From positions 1-38,551 of IMG/VR virus record IMGVR_UViG_3300042923_000401: a stretch of 38,551 bases of DNA; one strand, 5' to 3'. This document shows, one piece after another, positions 1 to 7,880 of the stretch (position 1 is the stretch's first letter; each line of letters starts with the position of its first letter). The translations under genes were made by a program, and so were the position numbers. This stretch comes from a virus. A model generated the notes under the pieces. That model worked only from the letters and a program-made list of their open reading frames with translations, searched no databases and was not told the DNA's origin.

Positions 1-36
1 CGCCTAGAATGGCAAAATAGAAAGGATAGAAGGCAT

Positions 37-267
37 ATGGAATTTAAGAAGGAAGATTTAGATAAGAAAGCATGTGATACAATTTATGGATGTACTATTA
101 AAATAACATGGAGGCAGTTTATAAAAGCATGGACAAAACTTATTTATAAAGATTGTATTTTAACAAATGAAGAAATAGAAGGATGGACAGACGATCAATA
201 TAATAGAGAAGTGTCTTTTATCTATGGTGTTTATAAGGAAAGTAAGAAACGAAGAAAGTATGCATGA
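37..267 (+). CDS. Small hypothetical protein (76 aa)
   Basis: ATG preceded by AGAAAGGATAG, a usable SD. The product is charged, with a lysine/arginine-rich C-terminus (KKRRK) and two tryptophans, and has no signal peptide or membrane segment. I do not recognise the family. It is the last gene of an operon entering from the left; the MerR-like gene downstream has its own promoter. Confidence 0.6.
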   Translation: MEFKKEDLDKKACDTIYGCTIKITWRQFIKAWTKLIYKDCILTNEEIEGWTDDQYNREVSFIYGVYKESKKRRKYA

Positions 268-335
268 AACAATTCTTTCATTTGCTTTTGTCGAATAATA
301 ATATACGATTATTTTAAAATTCTTTATAAAAAGCA

Positions 336-364
336 TTGACATCCATAGACATATGTAGTAATAT
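336..364 (+). promoter_or_regulatory. Sigma-A-type promoter of the MerR-like gene
   Basis: TTGACA at 336-341, 17-base spacer, TAATAT at 359-364. Predicted start near 371, about 33 bases before the ATG at 404. The same -35/spacer/-10 combination recurs at 13318 and 15264. A variant of the recurrent intergenic motif, AATAATAATATAC, lies at 294-306. Confidence 0.65.
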
Positions 365-372
365 GTATACAT
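349..372. promoter_or_regulatory. Two palindromes over the -10 region, possible operators
   Basis: ACATATGT (349-356) and ATGTATACAT (363-372) are perfect palindromes flanking and overlapping the -10 element and start of transcription. The position suits a repressor site, perhaps for the regulator encoded just downstream. This is inferred from position only; short AT palindromes also arise by chance here. Confidence 0.35.
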
Positions 373-403
373 AAGATAAATCAAATTCAAGGAGGTCAAT
401 AAA

Positions 404-1024
404 ATGAAGATAGGTGAAGCTGCAAAGATTATAGGTGTATCAGTTAAGACATTACAAAGATGGGATGAAGAAGGGGTGTTTAAAGCTCTTAGAAATCCAA
501 AGAACCAAAGATACTATACAGAAGATCAAATAAAAAACTTTGCTAGACCAACAGAACCAGACGGATATGCAATTGATGTTGTAAACGCAATACAGGAGAT
601 TAAACAAGCGTATGCACTATTAGAAGCAACAAACAGACTTGATGTTGAGAATATCAGAGTTCATATATTTGCAGATACTTTCTTTTACAATACGGGCTAT
701 GATTTCAAAAGAACCACATATGATGTTGATTTTTCATCAAGAGAAAAGCATACTGATTTAACGGTTTATGAAACAAGAAATAATACTGGTAGCCGTTTAT
801 TCGTAACATTCGTAGATGAACACAGTGAAGTTTTTGAAAACGAAATTAAACAACATATGAAAAAGATTGAATGTAAGGTTGGAATTATTGTAAACAAAAT
901 GCAATGGAAAGTTATCATTGACAAAGATAAGTATGAATTAAATTTCTCAGGAACAGTTGATGAAGAAGTGTTTTCAAAGTTATCACGTGATAATATTGAT
1001 AGGTTGTATAGAAGTAACAAATAG
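404..1024 (+). CDS. MerR-like helix-turn-helix DNA-binding protein
   Basis: 206 aa with a near-perfect SD (AAGGAGG). Residues 1-45 form a MerR/excisionase-type winged helix-turn-helix (KIGEAAKIIGVSVKTLQRWD, then an R-Y-Y motif before a second helix), as in proteins that bind palindromic operators or act as recombination directionality factors. Residues 60-206 match no MerR effector domain I know; they are mixed alpha/beta without a cysteine cluster. The gene has its own promoter with palindromes over the start, so autoregulation is plausible. A transcriptional regulator is the best call. The excisionase-like alternative gains some weight from the integrase 1.6 kb downstream. Confidence 0.7.
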   Translation: MKIGEAAKIIGVSVKTLQRWDEEGVFKALRNPKNQRYYTEDQIKNFARPTEPDGYAIDVVNAIQEIKQAYALLEATNRLDVENIRVHIFADTFFYNTGYDFKRTTYDVDFSSREKHTDLTVYETRNNTGSRLFVTFVDEHSEVFENEIKQHMKKIECKVGIIVNKMQWKVIIDKDKYELNFSGTVDEEVFSKLSRDNIDRLYRSNK

Positions 1025-1042
1025 AAAGGATGGTAATATAAA

Positions 1043-1372
1043 ATGAAAGAGATGGAGTTTGGTTATTGTGATACTGATTATGATAATAGAAATAAAAATG
1101 ATGATTATTTTGACTTAGTAATTTTTACAACAACTACAAATCAAGAATATATTGAAAAAGCAAAATCAACAGAAGATTTAGAATTCTATGATAATGCATT
1201 TTATATTATGGTTTCATATAACCGGAAAACAAAAAGAATGCATATATCAGATACAGAATTATGTTATATAACTAATGATGGAGACTTAAAATCAATAGCA
1301 AAAATTAAAGATAAAGAAGATTTAAAAGAGATTAAAGAGTATTTAAGAGAAAGGCTACAAGAACTAGTATAG
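1043..1372 (+). CDS. Hypothetical acidic protein (109 aa)
   Basis: SD AGAAAGGATGG 5' of the ATG, 18 bases after the MerR-like gene and probably co-transcribed with it. The N-terminus is rich in Asp/Asn/Tyr and the C-terminus (about 85-109) is a charged helix rich in Lys/Glu. Not recognised. Confidence 0.6.
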   Translation: MKEMEFGYCDTDYDNRNKNDDYFDLVIFTTTTNQEYIEKAKSTEDLEFYDNAFYIMVSYNRKTKRMHISDTELCYITNDGDLKSIAKIKDKEDLKEIKEYLRERLQELV

Positions 1373-1436
1373 ATGATTAGTAAAGTATATAACTAATTAT
1401 AATAAACAAAAACAGAAAGGTTAAACAGGCGAAAAA

Positions 1437-1796
1437 ATGGCAAAGGGAATGAACTTAGACGAATTTAGAAATGCATTATCAAGTGATGCAACTATCGAAA
1501 ACGAAACATTACAAAAAGAAATTAGACAGTTAAGAGATATTACTTCAGAACAGATTAAAGAATTAACAGAAGAGAAAGAGACATATAAAGATCAGTGTAG
1601 AGCGTTAGGCAATAGGTGTTTTATGTTTACTCAAGGTTCAATGTGTTTAAATTGTAATATAGAATCATGTGAACATTTACCTAGCAGAGAAGATGTAATG
1701 GCTGCTGTTGAATATATGATTAAAAATAATATGCCGAGAAATGAAGAAACCAGAGAACGAGTTGATAATTTTCTTTTAAGACGCAAGTCAAAATAG
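1437..1796 (+). CDS. Hypothetical coiled-coil protein with Cys cluster (119 aa)
   Basis: Residues 20-55 (ENETLQKEIRQL onward) have heptad spacing and high Glu/Lys/Gln, typical of a coiled coil. Residues 56-80 hold five cysteines (CRALGNRC, CLNCNIESC) that could bind a metal. Basic C-terminus RRKSK. No family recognised. An AATTATAATAAAC variant of the intergenic motif lies at 1395-1407. Confidence 0.6.
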   Translation: MAKGMNLDEFRNALSSDATIENETLQKEIRQLRDITSEQIKELTEEKETYKDQCRALGNRCFMFTQGSMCLNCNIESCEHLPSREDVMAAVEYMIKNNMPRNEETRERVDNFLLRRKSK

Positions 1797-1833
1797 CATA
1801 TAAAATACTTATTTTATCAAAAAGGAGAATTAT

Positions 1834-1935
1834 ATGTAGAAAAAGAAAGAATGTGAATGGTGTAAACATATTACAAATTTTTATCATATAGACAAATGCC
1901 CAAAATGCGGAACTAAAATTAAAAGAGATAAATAA
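1834..1935 (+). pseudogene. Small zinc-ribbon gene with amber second codon
   Basis: A strong SD (AAAAAGGAGAA) is followed at normal spacing by ATG and immediately TAG (1837-1839). The same frame then runs open for 31 codons and encodes a two-CxxC zinc-ribbon-like peptide (KKKECEWCKHI, then KCPKCGTKIK). No other in-frame start with an SD exists. Either the gene died by one mutation to TAG, or the base is a sequencing error. Neighbouring genes use TAG as a true stop, so genome-wide reassignment is not supported. Confidence 0.5.
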
Positions 1936-1960
1936 ATTGCTGAATTGAAAGGAAAATAGT

Positions 1961-2149
1961 ATGGAAGATAGACTTATATTATTTAATAGGGCGTCTACAC
2001 TAGTTAATGAATATGAAACAGACGGTACTGGCAATAATTTAACAGAAGCCATGTATGATTGCTTAAATGGATATATTAGATTATTTAACCAAGAAATAGA
2101 ACAACTCAATAAATTAAATTGTATAGTTGATTTATGTAAAAGCAGATGA
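1961..2149 (+). CDS. Hypothetical protein (62 aa)
   Basis: Preceded by GAAAGGAAAATAGT, a leader that recurs almost exactly before the ATG at 19377. Acidic, probably helical. Not recognised. Confidence 0.55.
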   Translation: MEDRLILFNRASTLVNEYETDGTGNNLTEAMYDCLNGYIRLFNQEIEQLNKLNCIVDLCKSR

Positions 2150-2197
2150 ACTCGGAAATCTATAGACAATAATAAACGCAAACAGGAGGAAATAACA

Positions 2198-2323
2198 ATG
2201 TTTGGACTAGCAATATTTATTTTAATATGTAGTTTAGTATACGAGCATTACGATAACAAAGTATTATATCCAAAACGTAAAGCAGATTATGATAAAAGAA
2301 AAAGGGAGATGGGATTGAAATGA
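2198..2323 (+). CDS. Small single-pass membrane protein (41 aa)
   Basis: Strong SD (CAGGAGG) seven bases before ATG. Residues 2-16 (FGLAIFILICSLVYE) are hydrophobic enough for one membrane segment, followed by a basic tail (KRKADYDKRKREMGLK), so the C-terminus is probably cytoplasmic. The stop overlaps the next start as ATGA, suggesting translational coupling. Confidence 0.55.
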   Translation: MFGLAIFILICSLVYEHYDNKVLYPKRKADYDKRKREMGLK

Positions 2324-2533
2324 GTTATATTAAATTATCGGAAATTGAGAAACATAAAAAATTTCAATTGGCTACTATTGCCGGATATAAAATCGAAGAA
2401 GATAAAGAAACTCGACGCTGTAAAATATGATGGTGCATATAATTATATTGATAATAATTTTAGAAATATTGACGAAGTGCTATTATTAATCAAAAATGAT
2501 TTGATGCAGAAAGGTTTTGTTGTTGCAAGTTAA
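2320..2533 (+). pseudogene. Small gene broken by (or using) a +1 frameshift
   Basis: The ATG at 2320 overlaps the preceding stop and opens a frame reading MSYIKLSEIEKHKKF onward for 36 codons. Near 2405-2425 the protein-like frame moves by +1 and continues KKLDAVKYDGAYNYIDNNF to the TAA at 2531. The second frame has only a TTG (2345) and no SD. Together they would make one protein of about 70 aa. Simple decay or a base error is likelier than programmed recoding, as I see no clear slippery site. Confidence 0.45.
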
Positions 2534-2589
2534 TCGGCTTATAGACATTATTCTATTGGCAATGTTATAATTAGAAAGGGTGAATAAAT

Positions 2590-3375
2590 ATGGGATTAGC
2601 ACAGGTTAAACAGGAAGAAAAAATAAATGATAATGTATATGATTTTTCTACAGGTGAAAAGAAAGTAGATAAAAAACCAGAAGTTAAAGAACCAGAAATC
2701 AAGCTAAAGAAAGACGGAACTCCTAAAAAAATAGTTAATAACCGCAACAATGACGATAGGACGGTATTCCCATTCAAAGATATTAATGTTATAGTAAAAA
2801 TAAAACAACACTTACAGTATAAAATAGACAATGAGCCAAGATCAGATAGAAGACTATCATATGGAAGAGATTTAATGATGTTTTGCTGCGGAATTAATAT
2901 AGGACTAAGAGTATCTGACTTATTAAAATTACAGTGGAAAGACATATTTAATTCAGATATGAAAACATTTAGAGTTTATGATAGGAAAAAAGAAAAGAAG
3001 ACTCAAAAAGGAAGAACAATGTTTTTTAATGATGCATTTAAGCAAGCAATAATGGCATATATTGAAAGATTTAATCCTGATATTGCACCAGAAGGTTATT
3101 TATTTACTAGTAGAAATAATAGGAATAAACCTATATGCAGTTCTACAGTAGACAAAATTATAAACAGTTTTGTTAAAGCCTGCAATATTGAAGGTAATTA
3201 CAGCACTCATTCATTAAGAAAAACATTCGCCTATCATATATACAAACAGACTAATAATTTGGCTTTGGTGCAGGAATTGTTAAATCACAGTAGCATGGCA
3301 GTAACAAGACGTTATTTGGGGCTAGTAGACGAAGAATTACAAAGAGCATATGATGGGTTGAATTTAGGGATATAG
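2590..3375 (+). CDS. Tyrosine recombinase (integrase family), active-site residues intact
   Basis: 261 aa. The first 55 residues are a lysine-rich linker (KKVDKKPEVKEPEIKLKKDG). The catalytic domain follows with Arg107 (GINIGLRVSDLLKL), His207-x-x-Arg210 (THSLRKTFAYH), His233 (LLNHSS) and nucleophile Tyr242 (TRRYLGL). All positions needed for strand exchange are present, but the protein is shorter than a full integrase and lacks a clear arm-type N-terminal domain. Roles could be integration, resolution of genome dimers or an inversion switch. No att core or flanking repeat is evident. In SPbeta a comparable non-resolvase integrase-like protein (YopP) lies in the yop region. Confidence 0.85.
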   Translation: MGLAQVKQEEKINDNVYDFSTGEKKVDKKPEVKEPEIKLKKDGTPKKIVNNRNNDDRTVFPFKDINVIVKIKQHLQYKIDNEPRSDRRLSYGRDLMMFCCGINIGLRVSDLLKLQWKDIFNSDMKTFRVYDRKKEKKTQKGRTMFFNDAFKQAIMAYIERFNPDIAPEGYLFTSRNNRNKPICSSTVDKIINSFVKACNIEGNYSTHSLRKTFAYHIYKQTNNLALVQELLNHSSMAVTRRYLGLVDEELQRAYDGLNLGI

Positions 3376-3408
3376 TTAATAGTGGCGATTAAACGGAGGA
3401 TTAATTAA

Positions 3409-3654
3409 ATGGGTTTATTAGGAAGTATAGCAGGTATATTATTGATGGGTGGATTAGATAATCATAATGTTAATCAAAAGATAAAACAAATGGATGAAGA
3501 TCATAATTGTACAATTAAAACTGACAAGTGGTATAGGGAACATAATACTACACCGGAAGAGCAAGAAAAGTTGAGACTGAGAGAATCTATGATATATAGA
3601 AAAGAACATGGAATGACGTATTATTTGAGTGATGATGATTATAGGTTGAAATGA
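3409..3654 (+). CDS. Hypothetical protein with hydrophobic N-terminus (81 aa)
   Basis: SD CGGAGG before ATG. Residues 2-16 (GLLGSIAGILLMGGL) are hydrophobic and glycine-rich, either a short membrane anchor or a signal peptide without a typical basic start. The rest is highly charged and helical. Not recognised. Confidence 0.55.
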   Translation: MGLLGSIAGILLMGGLDNHNVNQKIKQMDEDHNCTIKTDKWYREHNTTPEEQEKLRLRESMIYRKEHGMTYYLSDDDYRLK

Positions 3655-3689
3655 ATAAATCAGAGATTTTATAAGGAATGGAGGTAAGT

Positions 3690-3911
3690 ATGAAAGTATC
3701 AAAAGATATTCAATATAAAATGCACAAAGCAGCTAGACTGCACTCAGAAGCAAATAAATTAATGGAAGATGTAAATGATTATTTTGAAAAGAATGGAATA
3801 GATGAAGATGTATTGAGATGTGGGAATGGAATATCGCTAGAAGAGGTTGAACTTGGAAACGATATAGTGGATGAATTTGTGTCATGGGCAGAAAATGATT
3901 TTGAATTATAG
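3690..3911 (+). CDS. Hypothetical acidic protein (73 aa)
   Basis: Starts MKVSKDIQYKMHKAARLHSE. An upstream in-frame ATG at 3678 overlaps the GGAGG SD, so ATG 3690 is the start. Helical N-terminus, strongly acidic C-terminus. Phage proteins of this kind occur next to small operon genes, but the function is unknown. Confidence 0.55.
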   Translation: MKVSKDIQYKMHKAARLHSEANKLMEDVNDYFEKNGIDEDVLRCGNGISLEEVELGNDIVDEFVSWAENDFEL

Positions 3912-3959
3912 AAACACAACCAAAAACGATTTTGATTGGAAGATTGGAGGATAAAGATT

Positions 3960-4178
3960 ATGTATTTATTAGGATTATATTTGGCAACATGTCTAATATC
4001 AATAGGAATGTTTATATACAATATAATAATTGATTTTAATAATATAAACAAAACCAAATTTCATGTCACAATAATAACAATTCTAATTGTATCGTGTATA
4101 CCAGTAATTAACTTATGTTATATAATACCAGCAATGATTAATGGTGGAAAAATTGATATCAATAAAATGATAGAATAG
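3960..4178 (+). CDS. Small two-helix membrane protein (72 aa)
   Basis: SD TTGGAGG sets the start at ATG 3960. Two hydrophobic segments, about residues 2-22 (YLLGLYLATCLISIGMFIYN) and 37-58 (VTIITILIVSCIPVINL), are separated by a short polar loop. Probably an integral inner-membrane protein. A holin is conceivable from the topology, but nothing nearby is a lysis gene. Confidence 0.6.
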   Translation: MYLLGLYLATCLISIGMFIYNIIIDFNNINKTKFHVTIITILIVSCIPVINLCYIIPAMINGGKIDINKMIE

Positions 4179-4222
4179 CACTTAAAGCTTAAATTTTATT
4201 ACCTCTCGAAAGGAGTAGAACA

Positions 4223-4417
4223 ATGAATAAGAGACAAAGAAAAAAGATGATTAATAAATTATGTATTAAATATCAAGATGGATGTGGAATAATGCTAAAT
4301 CTTCGTAGCCCAAGTATTAACGTATCACAAGTAAAATTAAGAGATCCATTTTTTCATTACTATAGTCAAGGAATTGATTTTCCAGTAGATATGTTTTATG
4401 GCAAAGCGGTTATGTAG
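4223..4417 (+). CDS. Hypothetical basic protein (64 aa)
   Basis: SD CGAAAGGAG. N-terminal basic stretch (NKRQRKKMINK), which may contact nucleic acid. Not recognised. Confidence 0.5.
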   Translation: MNKRQRKKMINKLCIKYQDGCGIMLNLRSPSINVSQVKLRDPFFHYYSQGIDFPVDMFYGKAVM

Positions 4418-4463
4418 GCAACCAAACGAGAATTTGAAGTTCTTTCTTATGAGGAGGATATAA

Positions 4464-5006
4464 ATGAATAATCAAAATGATGCATTAATAAATATAGAAA
4501 ATTTTTTTAAGTCAGATAAAAAATGTATGTTAATTACAGGAACTAATCAATTTAAAAAACATTTACTTGTTATGTATGTTATTAATAAGTATTATAAAAA
4601 CGCAAATGTGTTACTTAGGACTAATGTTATGGAAAATCTGACTAATCCTAACTACATAGGAAAATTTATTGATAGAAAACCCAAAATTGGAGAACAGTTT
4701 AAAATAGAAAATAATTATTATAGTGTAGATACTTTTCAACAAGGTTCATGGTGGAAAACAGATGACGATTATGATATTGCTATAGTGTATCCAATGGATG
4801 CGATATTAAGAAGTATTATAAAAACAGACTGTATTTCTAATCTATTTAATGATAAATACATTAATAAAATATTTTTAGTTACGTGTACAGATTATAAAAC
4901 AGATCACTATTCTACAATTGAACAATATATTGATACAAGAAATATTTATGATGCCGAAGAGGAAGATATTCGTTACCATAAAAGAGTATTGGGACTAGAA
5001 GATTAA
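4464..5006 (+). CDS. Hypothetical protein, possible degenerate P-loop fold (180 aa)
   Basis: SD TGAGGAGG. Residues 18-36 (KKCMLITGTNQFKKHLLVM) resemble a beta strand plus P-loop, but the GK[ST] signature is replaced by F-K-K-H. A Walker-B-like strand (DIAIVYPMD) falls about residue 105. This could be a decayed AAA/ABC-like ATPase or chance similarity; I give no function. Confidence 0.5.
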   Translation: MNNQNDALINIENFFKSDKKCMLITGTNQFKKHLLVMYVINKYYKNANVLLRTNVMENLTNPNYIGKFIDRKPKIGEQFKIENNYYSVDTFQQGSWWKTDDDYDIAIVYPMDAILRSIIKTDCISNLFNDKYINKIFLVTCTDYKTDHYSTIEQYIDTRNIYDAEEEDIRYHKRVLGLED

Positions 5007-5047
5007 GGCAAACAAAACTAGATATTTATATGGAAAGGAGAATGCAT

Positions 5048-5263
5048 ATGTCGCTAACAAGTAAGGTTATTAATATAGGTAGTAAGAAAAGATTTGATAA
5101 TTTTTTAGTAGAATACAAGAACTATTCATATGACGAATTAAATGAATGGAGAAAAGGATTGAGTGCTGATATATACTTTGGAACCAATACTAGATACGAC
5201 AAACAAATACTTAGTTTGGCAGAAGCCGAAATCGAAGAACGAAAAATACGGTTAAGTATTTAA
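5048..5263 (+). CDS. Hypothetical protein (71 aa)
   Basis: The SD GGAAAGGAG ends one base before ATG 5042 and seven before ATG 5048, so 5048 (MSLTSKVINIG) is the better start. Charged, probably helical C-terminus. Not recognised. Confidence 0.55.
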   Translation: MSLTSKVINIGSKKRFDNFLVEYKNYSYDELNEWRKGLSADIYFGTNTRYDKQILSLAEAEIEERKIRLSI

Positions 5264-5296
5264 AACATGAATTTGATTTAGCCTTGGGAGGTGTTA

Positions 5297-5497
5297 ATGA
5301 TAGAAACCAAATTTATAATCATAGAAAAGAATGGGAATAAGTACAGAAAGAATAGAAACACAACAGGCAATTGTATTCATTATTCAGAATTAAAATGTGT
5401 ATGTTGCAATCCAGAGTGTACTTATAATTGTAGTATAGATGATGAATTAGAAGAAGAATTAGAAAATGATATGTTTGAAGTGATTGGAAATATGTAA
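5297..5497 (+). CDS. Cysteine-rich hypothetical protein (66 aa)
   Basis: GGGAGGTG SD places the start at ATG 5297; the earlier in-frame GTG lies inside the SD. Five cysteines between residues 26 and 45 (CIHYSELKCVCCNPECTYNC) suggest a small metal-binding fold, followed by an acidic tail (DDELEEELEND). Confidence 0.55.
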   Translation: MIETKFIIIEKNGNKYRKNRNTTGNCIHYSELKCVCCNPECTYNCSIDDELEEELENDMFEVIGNM

Positions 5498-5545
5498 AAG
5501 GAAACCAAATAAACGATTGATTTGGATAAACAGAAAGGATTAATT

Positions 5546-5935
5546 ATGGAGAAGAAAGATTTTAAAATAGGTCAAATAGTATATCTTAAAATAGTTGAAG
5601 GCAGTAACGCTGCAAGAAGAATTAATAAATCAAACACGGAAGAATGGATTAAAGAAAAAATAGTTACAAAGATAGGGAATAAATTCATTTCTGTTGCTAA
5701 TGCAGATGACGACAGATATGGAGAAGAAAAATTTGATATGACAAATAATTTTAGTCATTATTATACATGTGGCGGTCAAGATTATGAATTGTATTTATCA
5801 AGAGAAGATATTTTAAATGACATACAAAGTGAAAAATTATATTCTGAAATTCAAAGTAAATTCTCAGGATGGAAAAACAAAAGAAAATATAGTTTAGAAC
5901 AGCTACAATCCATTGCACAAATTATAAATAGCTGA
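5546..5935 (+). CDS. Conserved phage protein with N-terminal beta-barrel-like domain (129 aa)
   Basis: Start MEKKDFKIGQIVYLKIVEG, chosen because CAGAAAGGA lies eight bases before ATG 5546; an upstream in-frame TTG has no SD. The pattern 'DFKIGQxVYLK...NAARR...ExWIxEKIVTKIGxKFISV' is one I associate with a small protein common in Clostridium phages. Function unknown; the small barrel may bind RNA or protein. Confidence 0.6.
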   Translation: MEKKDFKIGQIVYLKIVEGSNAARRINKSNTEEWIKEKIVTKIGNKFISVANADDDRYGEEKFDMTNNFSHYYTCGGQDYELYLSREDILNDIQSEKLYSEIQSKFSGWKNKRKYSLEQLQSIAQIINS

Positions 5936-5975
5936 TAAATGAATCAATTTATAGGGTTTTTAGGAAGGAGATTAT

Positions 5976-6266
5976 ATGTATTTATGTTTAAATCAAACAG
6001 GTAATAAATGTTGTGATTATACGGTAAATGACAAATCGAGACAATGTAATTATGAAGAACGGAGTGGAGCATCGTACTTAGATTGTAGATATTGTAAAAA
6101 AGTAGAAGATTTAAAGCCTTGTCCATTCTGTGGAGGAAACGCAAAACTAAACTATCTTAATATAATAAGTAGTTATGCTGTCGACTGTGAAAATGATTGT
6201 TGTACTTTAAATCAACCAGAATTAACAAGAGAACAAGCAATCAAGTTATGGAATAAAAGAATATAA
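5976..6266 (+). CDS. Lar-like restriction-alleviation zinc-ribbon protein (96 aa)
   Basis: The C-terminal half has the Lar-family pattern: LKPCPFCGGNA (residues 47-57), a second Cys pair (CENDC), and the closing T-R-E-Q-A-I-K-L-W-N-K-R motif. Lar proteins of Rac and other phages modulate type I restriction, but most phage members of this family are untested. The N-terminal 45 residues are an unusual extension with seven more cysteines. SD AAGGAGA. Family call fairly firm; anti-restriction role inferred. Confidence 0.65.
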   Translation: MYLCLNQTGNKCCDYTVNDKSRQCNYEERSGASYLDCRYCKKVEDLKPCPFCGGNAKLNYLNIISSYAVDCENDCCTLNQPELTREQAIKLWNKRI

Positions 6267-6290
6267 ATAAAATGTATATTTGAAGTTGTT

Positions 6291-6605
6291 ATGAAGGGAG
6301 ATGAAAGTATTAAAAAGATTGAAAAAATGAATTGGATAATGCATTACATTGATAACTCGAAATTTAAATATGTTGACATTTTTGATACCGAATTTGTAGA
6401 TGCATACATTGAAAACTGTAATCCAAAGAAAATTATTTATCAACCTTGGGGAGCAAATTCAGTTCCAGAACTAGGAAGAATACTTAGTGAAATGTATCAC
6501 AGTAATATATTGAACAGAGGAACAATAGGTTTGCATTATCATGAAGACGGATTTCCAAAATGGTGTTACAGTTATGGAATAAAGGAATATAAGAAAATAG
6601 AATGA
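6291..6605 (+). CDS. Hypothetical protein (about 98-104 aa), start uncertain
   Basis: The ATG at 6291 has no SD. A good one (AAGGGAG, 6294-6300) lies inside the first codons and sits eight bases from an in-frame ATT at 6309, which would give (M)KKIEKMNWIMHYIDNSK. The product holds W-x-x-H-Y-I-D and His-rich patches (GLHYHEDGFPKWCYSY). Not recognised. It is one of several genes here with a good SD and an ATA/ATT in place of ATG. Confidence 0.5.
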   Translation: MKGDESIKKIEKMNWIMHYIDNSKFKYVDIFDTEFVDAYIENCNPKKIIYQPWGANSVPELGRILSEMYHSNILNRGTIGLHYHEDGFPKWCYSYGIKEYKKIE

Positions 6606-6645
6606 CGATTTGATTATCTTATAGAAAGGTAGGTAGCTAATTATA

Positions 6646-6804
6646 ATAACAGAATTTGAATATGGAAGTATTAAATGTAAAAGCATTTGTTATAACTGTA
6701 TAAACAAAAAACAATGTGGAGTTAAAATGGATGCGGAATCAAAGAAGAAAGTTGTGATAAACTGTTTGAACAAAATTAATATTAAAAAGGAAGAAGACGA
6801 TTGA
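6646..6804 (+). CDS. Cys-rich small protein, probable ATA start (52 aa)
   Basis: Downstream of AGAAAGGTAGGTAG the frame reads ATA ACA GAA TTT and continues to TGA at 6802, giving (M)TEFEYGSIKCKSICYNCI onward with four cysteines in residues 10-24. There is no ATG, GTG or TTG in frame until 6727, which would discard the Cys cluster. Similar in style to the Cys-rich protein at 13629. Start inferred. Confidence 0.45.
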   Translation: MTEFEYGSIKCKSICYNCINKKQCGVKMDAESKKKVVINCLNKINIKKEEDD

Positions 6805-6805
6805 T

Positions 6806-6976
6806 ATGAACAGAACACTAACAGAAGACGAGTTAACTAAAGAAGAAGAAATTATCAGAGATTATTGTTTCAAAAAGTCTTACGATTCTGATAGGTTAGC
6901 TCAGGTGCTAAGATATGGATTAGATCACGAACAGTTAATAGTTTTGTGTAGAGATATATTAGATAATTGCAGATAA
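6806..6976 (+). CDS. Hypothetical acidic helical protein (56 aa)
   Basis: Starts MNRTLTEDELTKEEEII two bases after the previous stop; the nearest SD (AAAAGGAAGAAG) is about 14 bases away, so translation is probably coupled. Mostly helical. Not recognised. Confidence 0.5.
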   Translation: MNRTLTEDELTKEEEIIRDYCFKKSYDSDRLAQVLRYGLDHEQLIVLCRDILDNCR

Positions 6977-7003
6977 GATAACTATTTTACTTTAAAAAAC
7001 TAA

Positions 7004-7032
7004 TTGAATAATAAGGTGTAATCTGATATATA
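7004..7032 (+). promoter_or_regulatory. Probable promoter of the AP2-domain gene
   Basis: TTGAAT at 7004-7009, 17-base spacer, TATATA at 7027-7032, then a very AT-rich run. Predicted start near 7039, 30 bases before the ATG at 7069. Moderate match to sigma-A consensus. Confidence 0.45.
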
Positions 7033-7068
7033 TTATATAATATAAAATAGTAAAGGTGTGGTGCTTTT

Positions 7069-7848
7069 ATGTTAAAAAATTGTAATATGTGTGGTGAAAT
7101 TTATGATGGAAATTCAACATCTAAGTTTTGTTCTAATGAATGTAAAGAATTATATAATATGTATGAAAAAGAAAAAATAGATGCTAAAATAAATAAATCC
7201 AACGATGTTAACAATACATCAAATCTTATTGAAATCAAAGAAGAAAAGAAGCCAAAAACTTATACAAAAACATGTAAAAATTGTGGGAAAGAATTTAAAG
7301 GATATAAAACAGCGCAATACTGTTCAAAAGAATGCAAAATAGAGTTTAACGTAAACAAAAAGCCAATTCAAAATCCAAGCAATATTCCATTTGAACCAAA
7401 AAAGTTAAGCAATAATTTATCTAAAAATAATAAGAGTGGATACAGGGGCGTGTATTTTGATGAAGCAAAAGGCAAGTGGAGAGCACAAATAAGATTTAAT
7501 AAAAAGTGTCACAAGCTTGGGTTATACGAAGATAAACTAGATGCTATTAAAGCAAGACAAAAATCCGAATTAGAGTTTTACGGAAAAATATTAGATATAG
7601 ATAGCTCCGAAGGTACGAATTATAATCAAATTGTAGAGTATATATCTAGTATGGAAGATATGAGACTTATACAACTATGTAATGACATATATGATTTCGT
7701 GAATAATGATTTTTATATTTTGTATAAACAGTTTGAAGAAAATATATCATCAATAGAAGAACTTCAAAATTTATTTTTACAAGAATCAAATAAGAGATTT
7801 TATAAATTAAATAAGGTAAACAGAATGTTAAATAAGGATATTAAATGA
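7069..7848 (+). CDS. Zinc-ribbon and AP2-domain DNA-binding protein (259 aa)
   Basis: Two C-x-x-C/C-x3-C ribbons at residues 5-25 (CNMCGEIYDG..FCSNEC) and 69-89 (CKNCGKEF..YCSKEC), then an AP2/ERF-like domain at about 121-175 (NKSGYRGVYFDEAKGKWRAQ, then the basic strand and AIKARQKSELEFYG helix). The C-terminal 80 residues are helical and unknown. In phages AP2 domains are usually the DNA-binding part of homing endonucleases; here no HNH or GIY-YIG motif is visible, so it may be a regulator or a nuclease-less relative. Own promoter likely. SD AAAGGTGTGG. Confidence 0.7.
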   Translation: MLKNCNMCGEIYDGNSTSKFCSNECKELYNMYEKEKIDAKINKSNDVNNTSNLIEIKEEKKPKTYTKTCKNCGKEFKGYKTAQYCSKECKIEFNVNKKPIQNPSNIPFEPKKLSNNLSKNNKSGYRGVYFDEAKGKWRAQIRFNKKCHKLGLYEDKLDAIKARQKSELEFYGKILDIDSSEGTNYNQIVEYISSMEDMRLIQLCNDIYDFVNNDFYILYKQFEENISSIEELQNLFLQESNKRFYKLNKVNRMLNKDIK

Positions 7849-7880
7849 CAAATTTTATAATTTACTAGAAAGGAGTCAAT

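Noticed and set aside
1720-2181. Long minus-strand open frames (e.g. 153 aa here, 183 aa at 30913-31464)
   Set aside because: They are antisense shadows of + genes, rich in Ser/Leu/Phe/Ile, without SDs or recognisable domains.
2542-2571. TAGACA, 18 bases, TGTTATAAT just before the tyrosine recombinase gene
   Set aside because: Looks like an extended -10 promoter, but the predicted start (about 2578) would cut through the SD at 2573-2580, so it cannot serve the recombinase as read.
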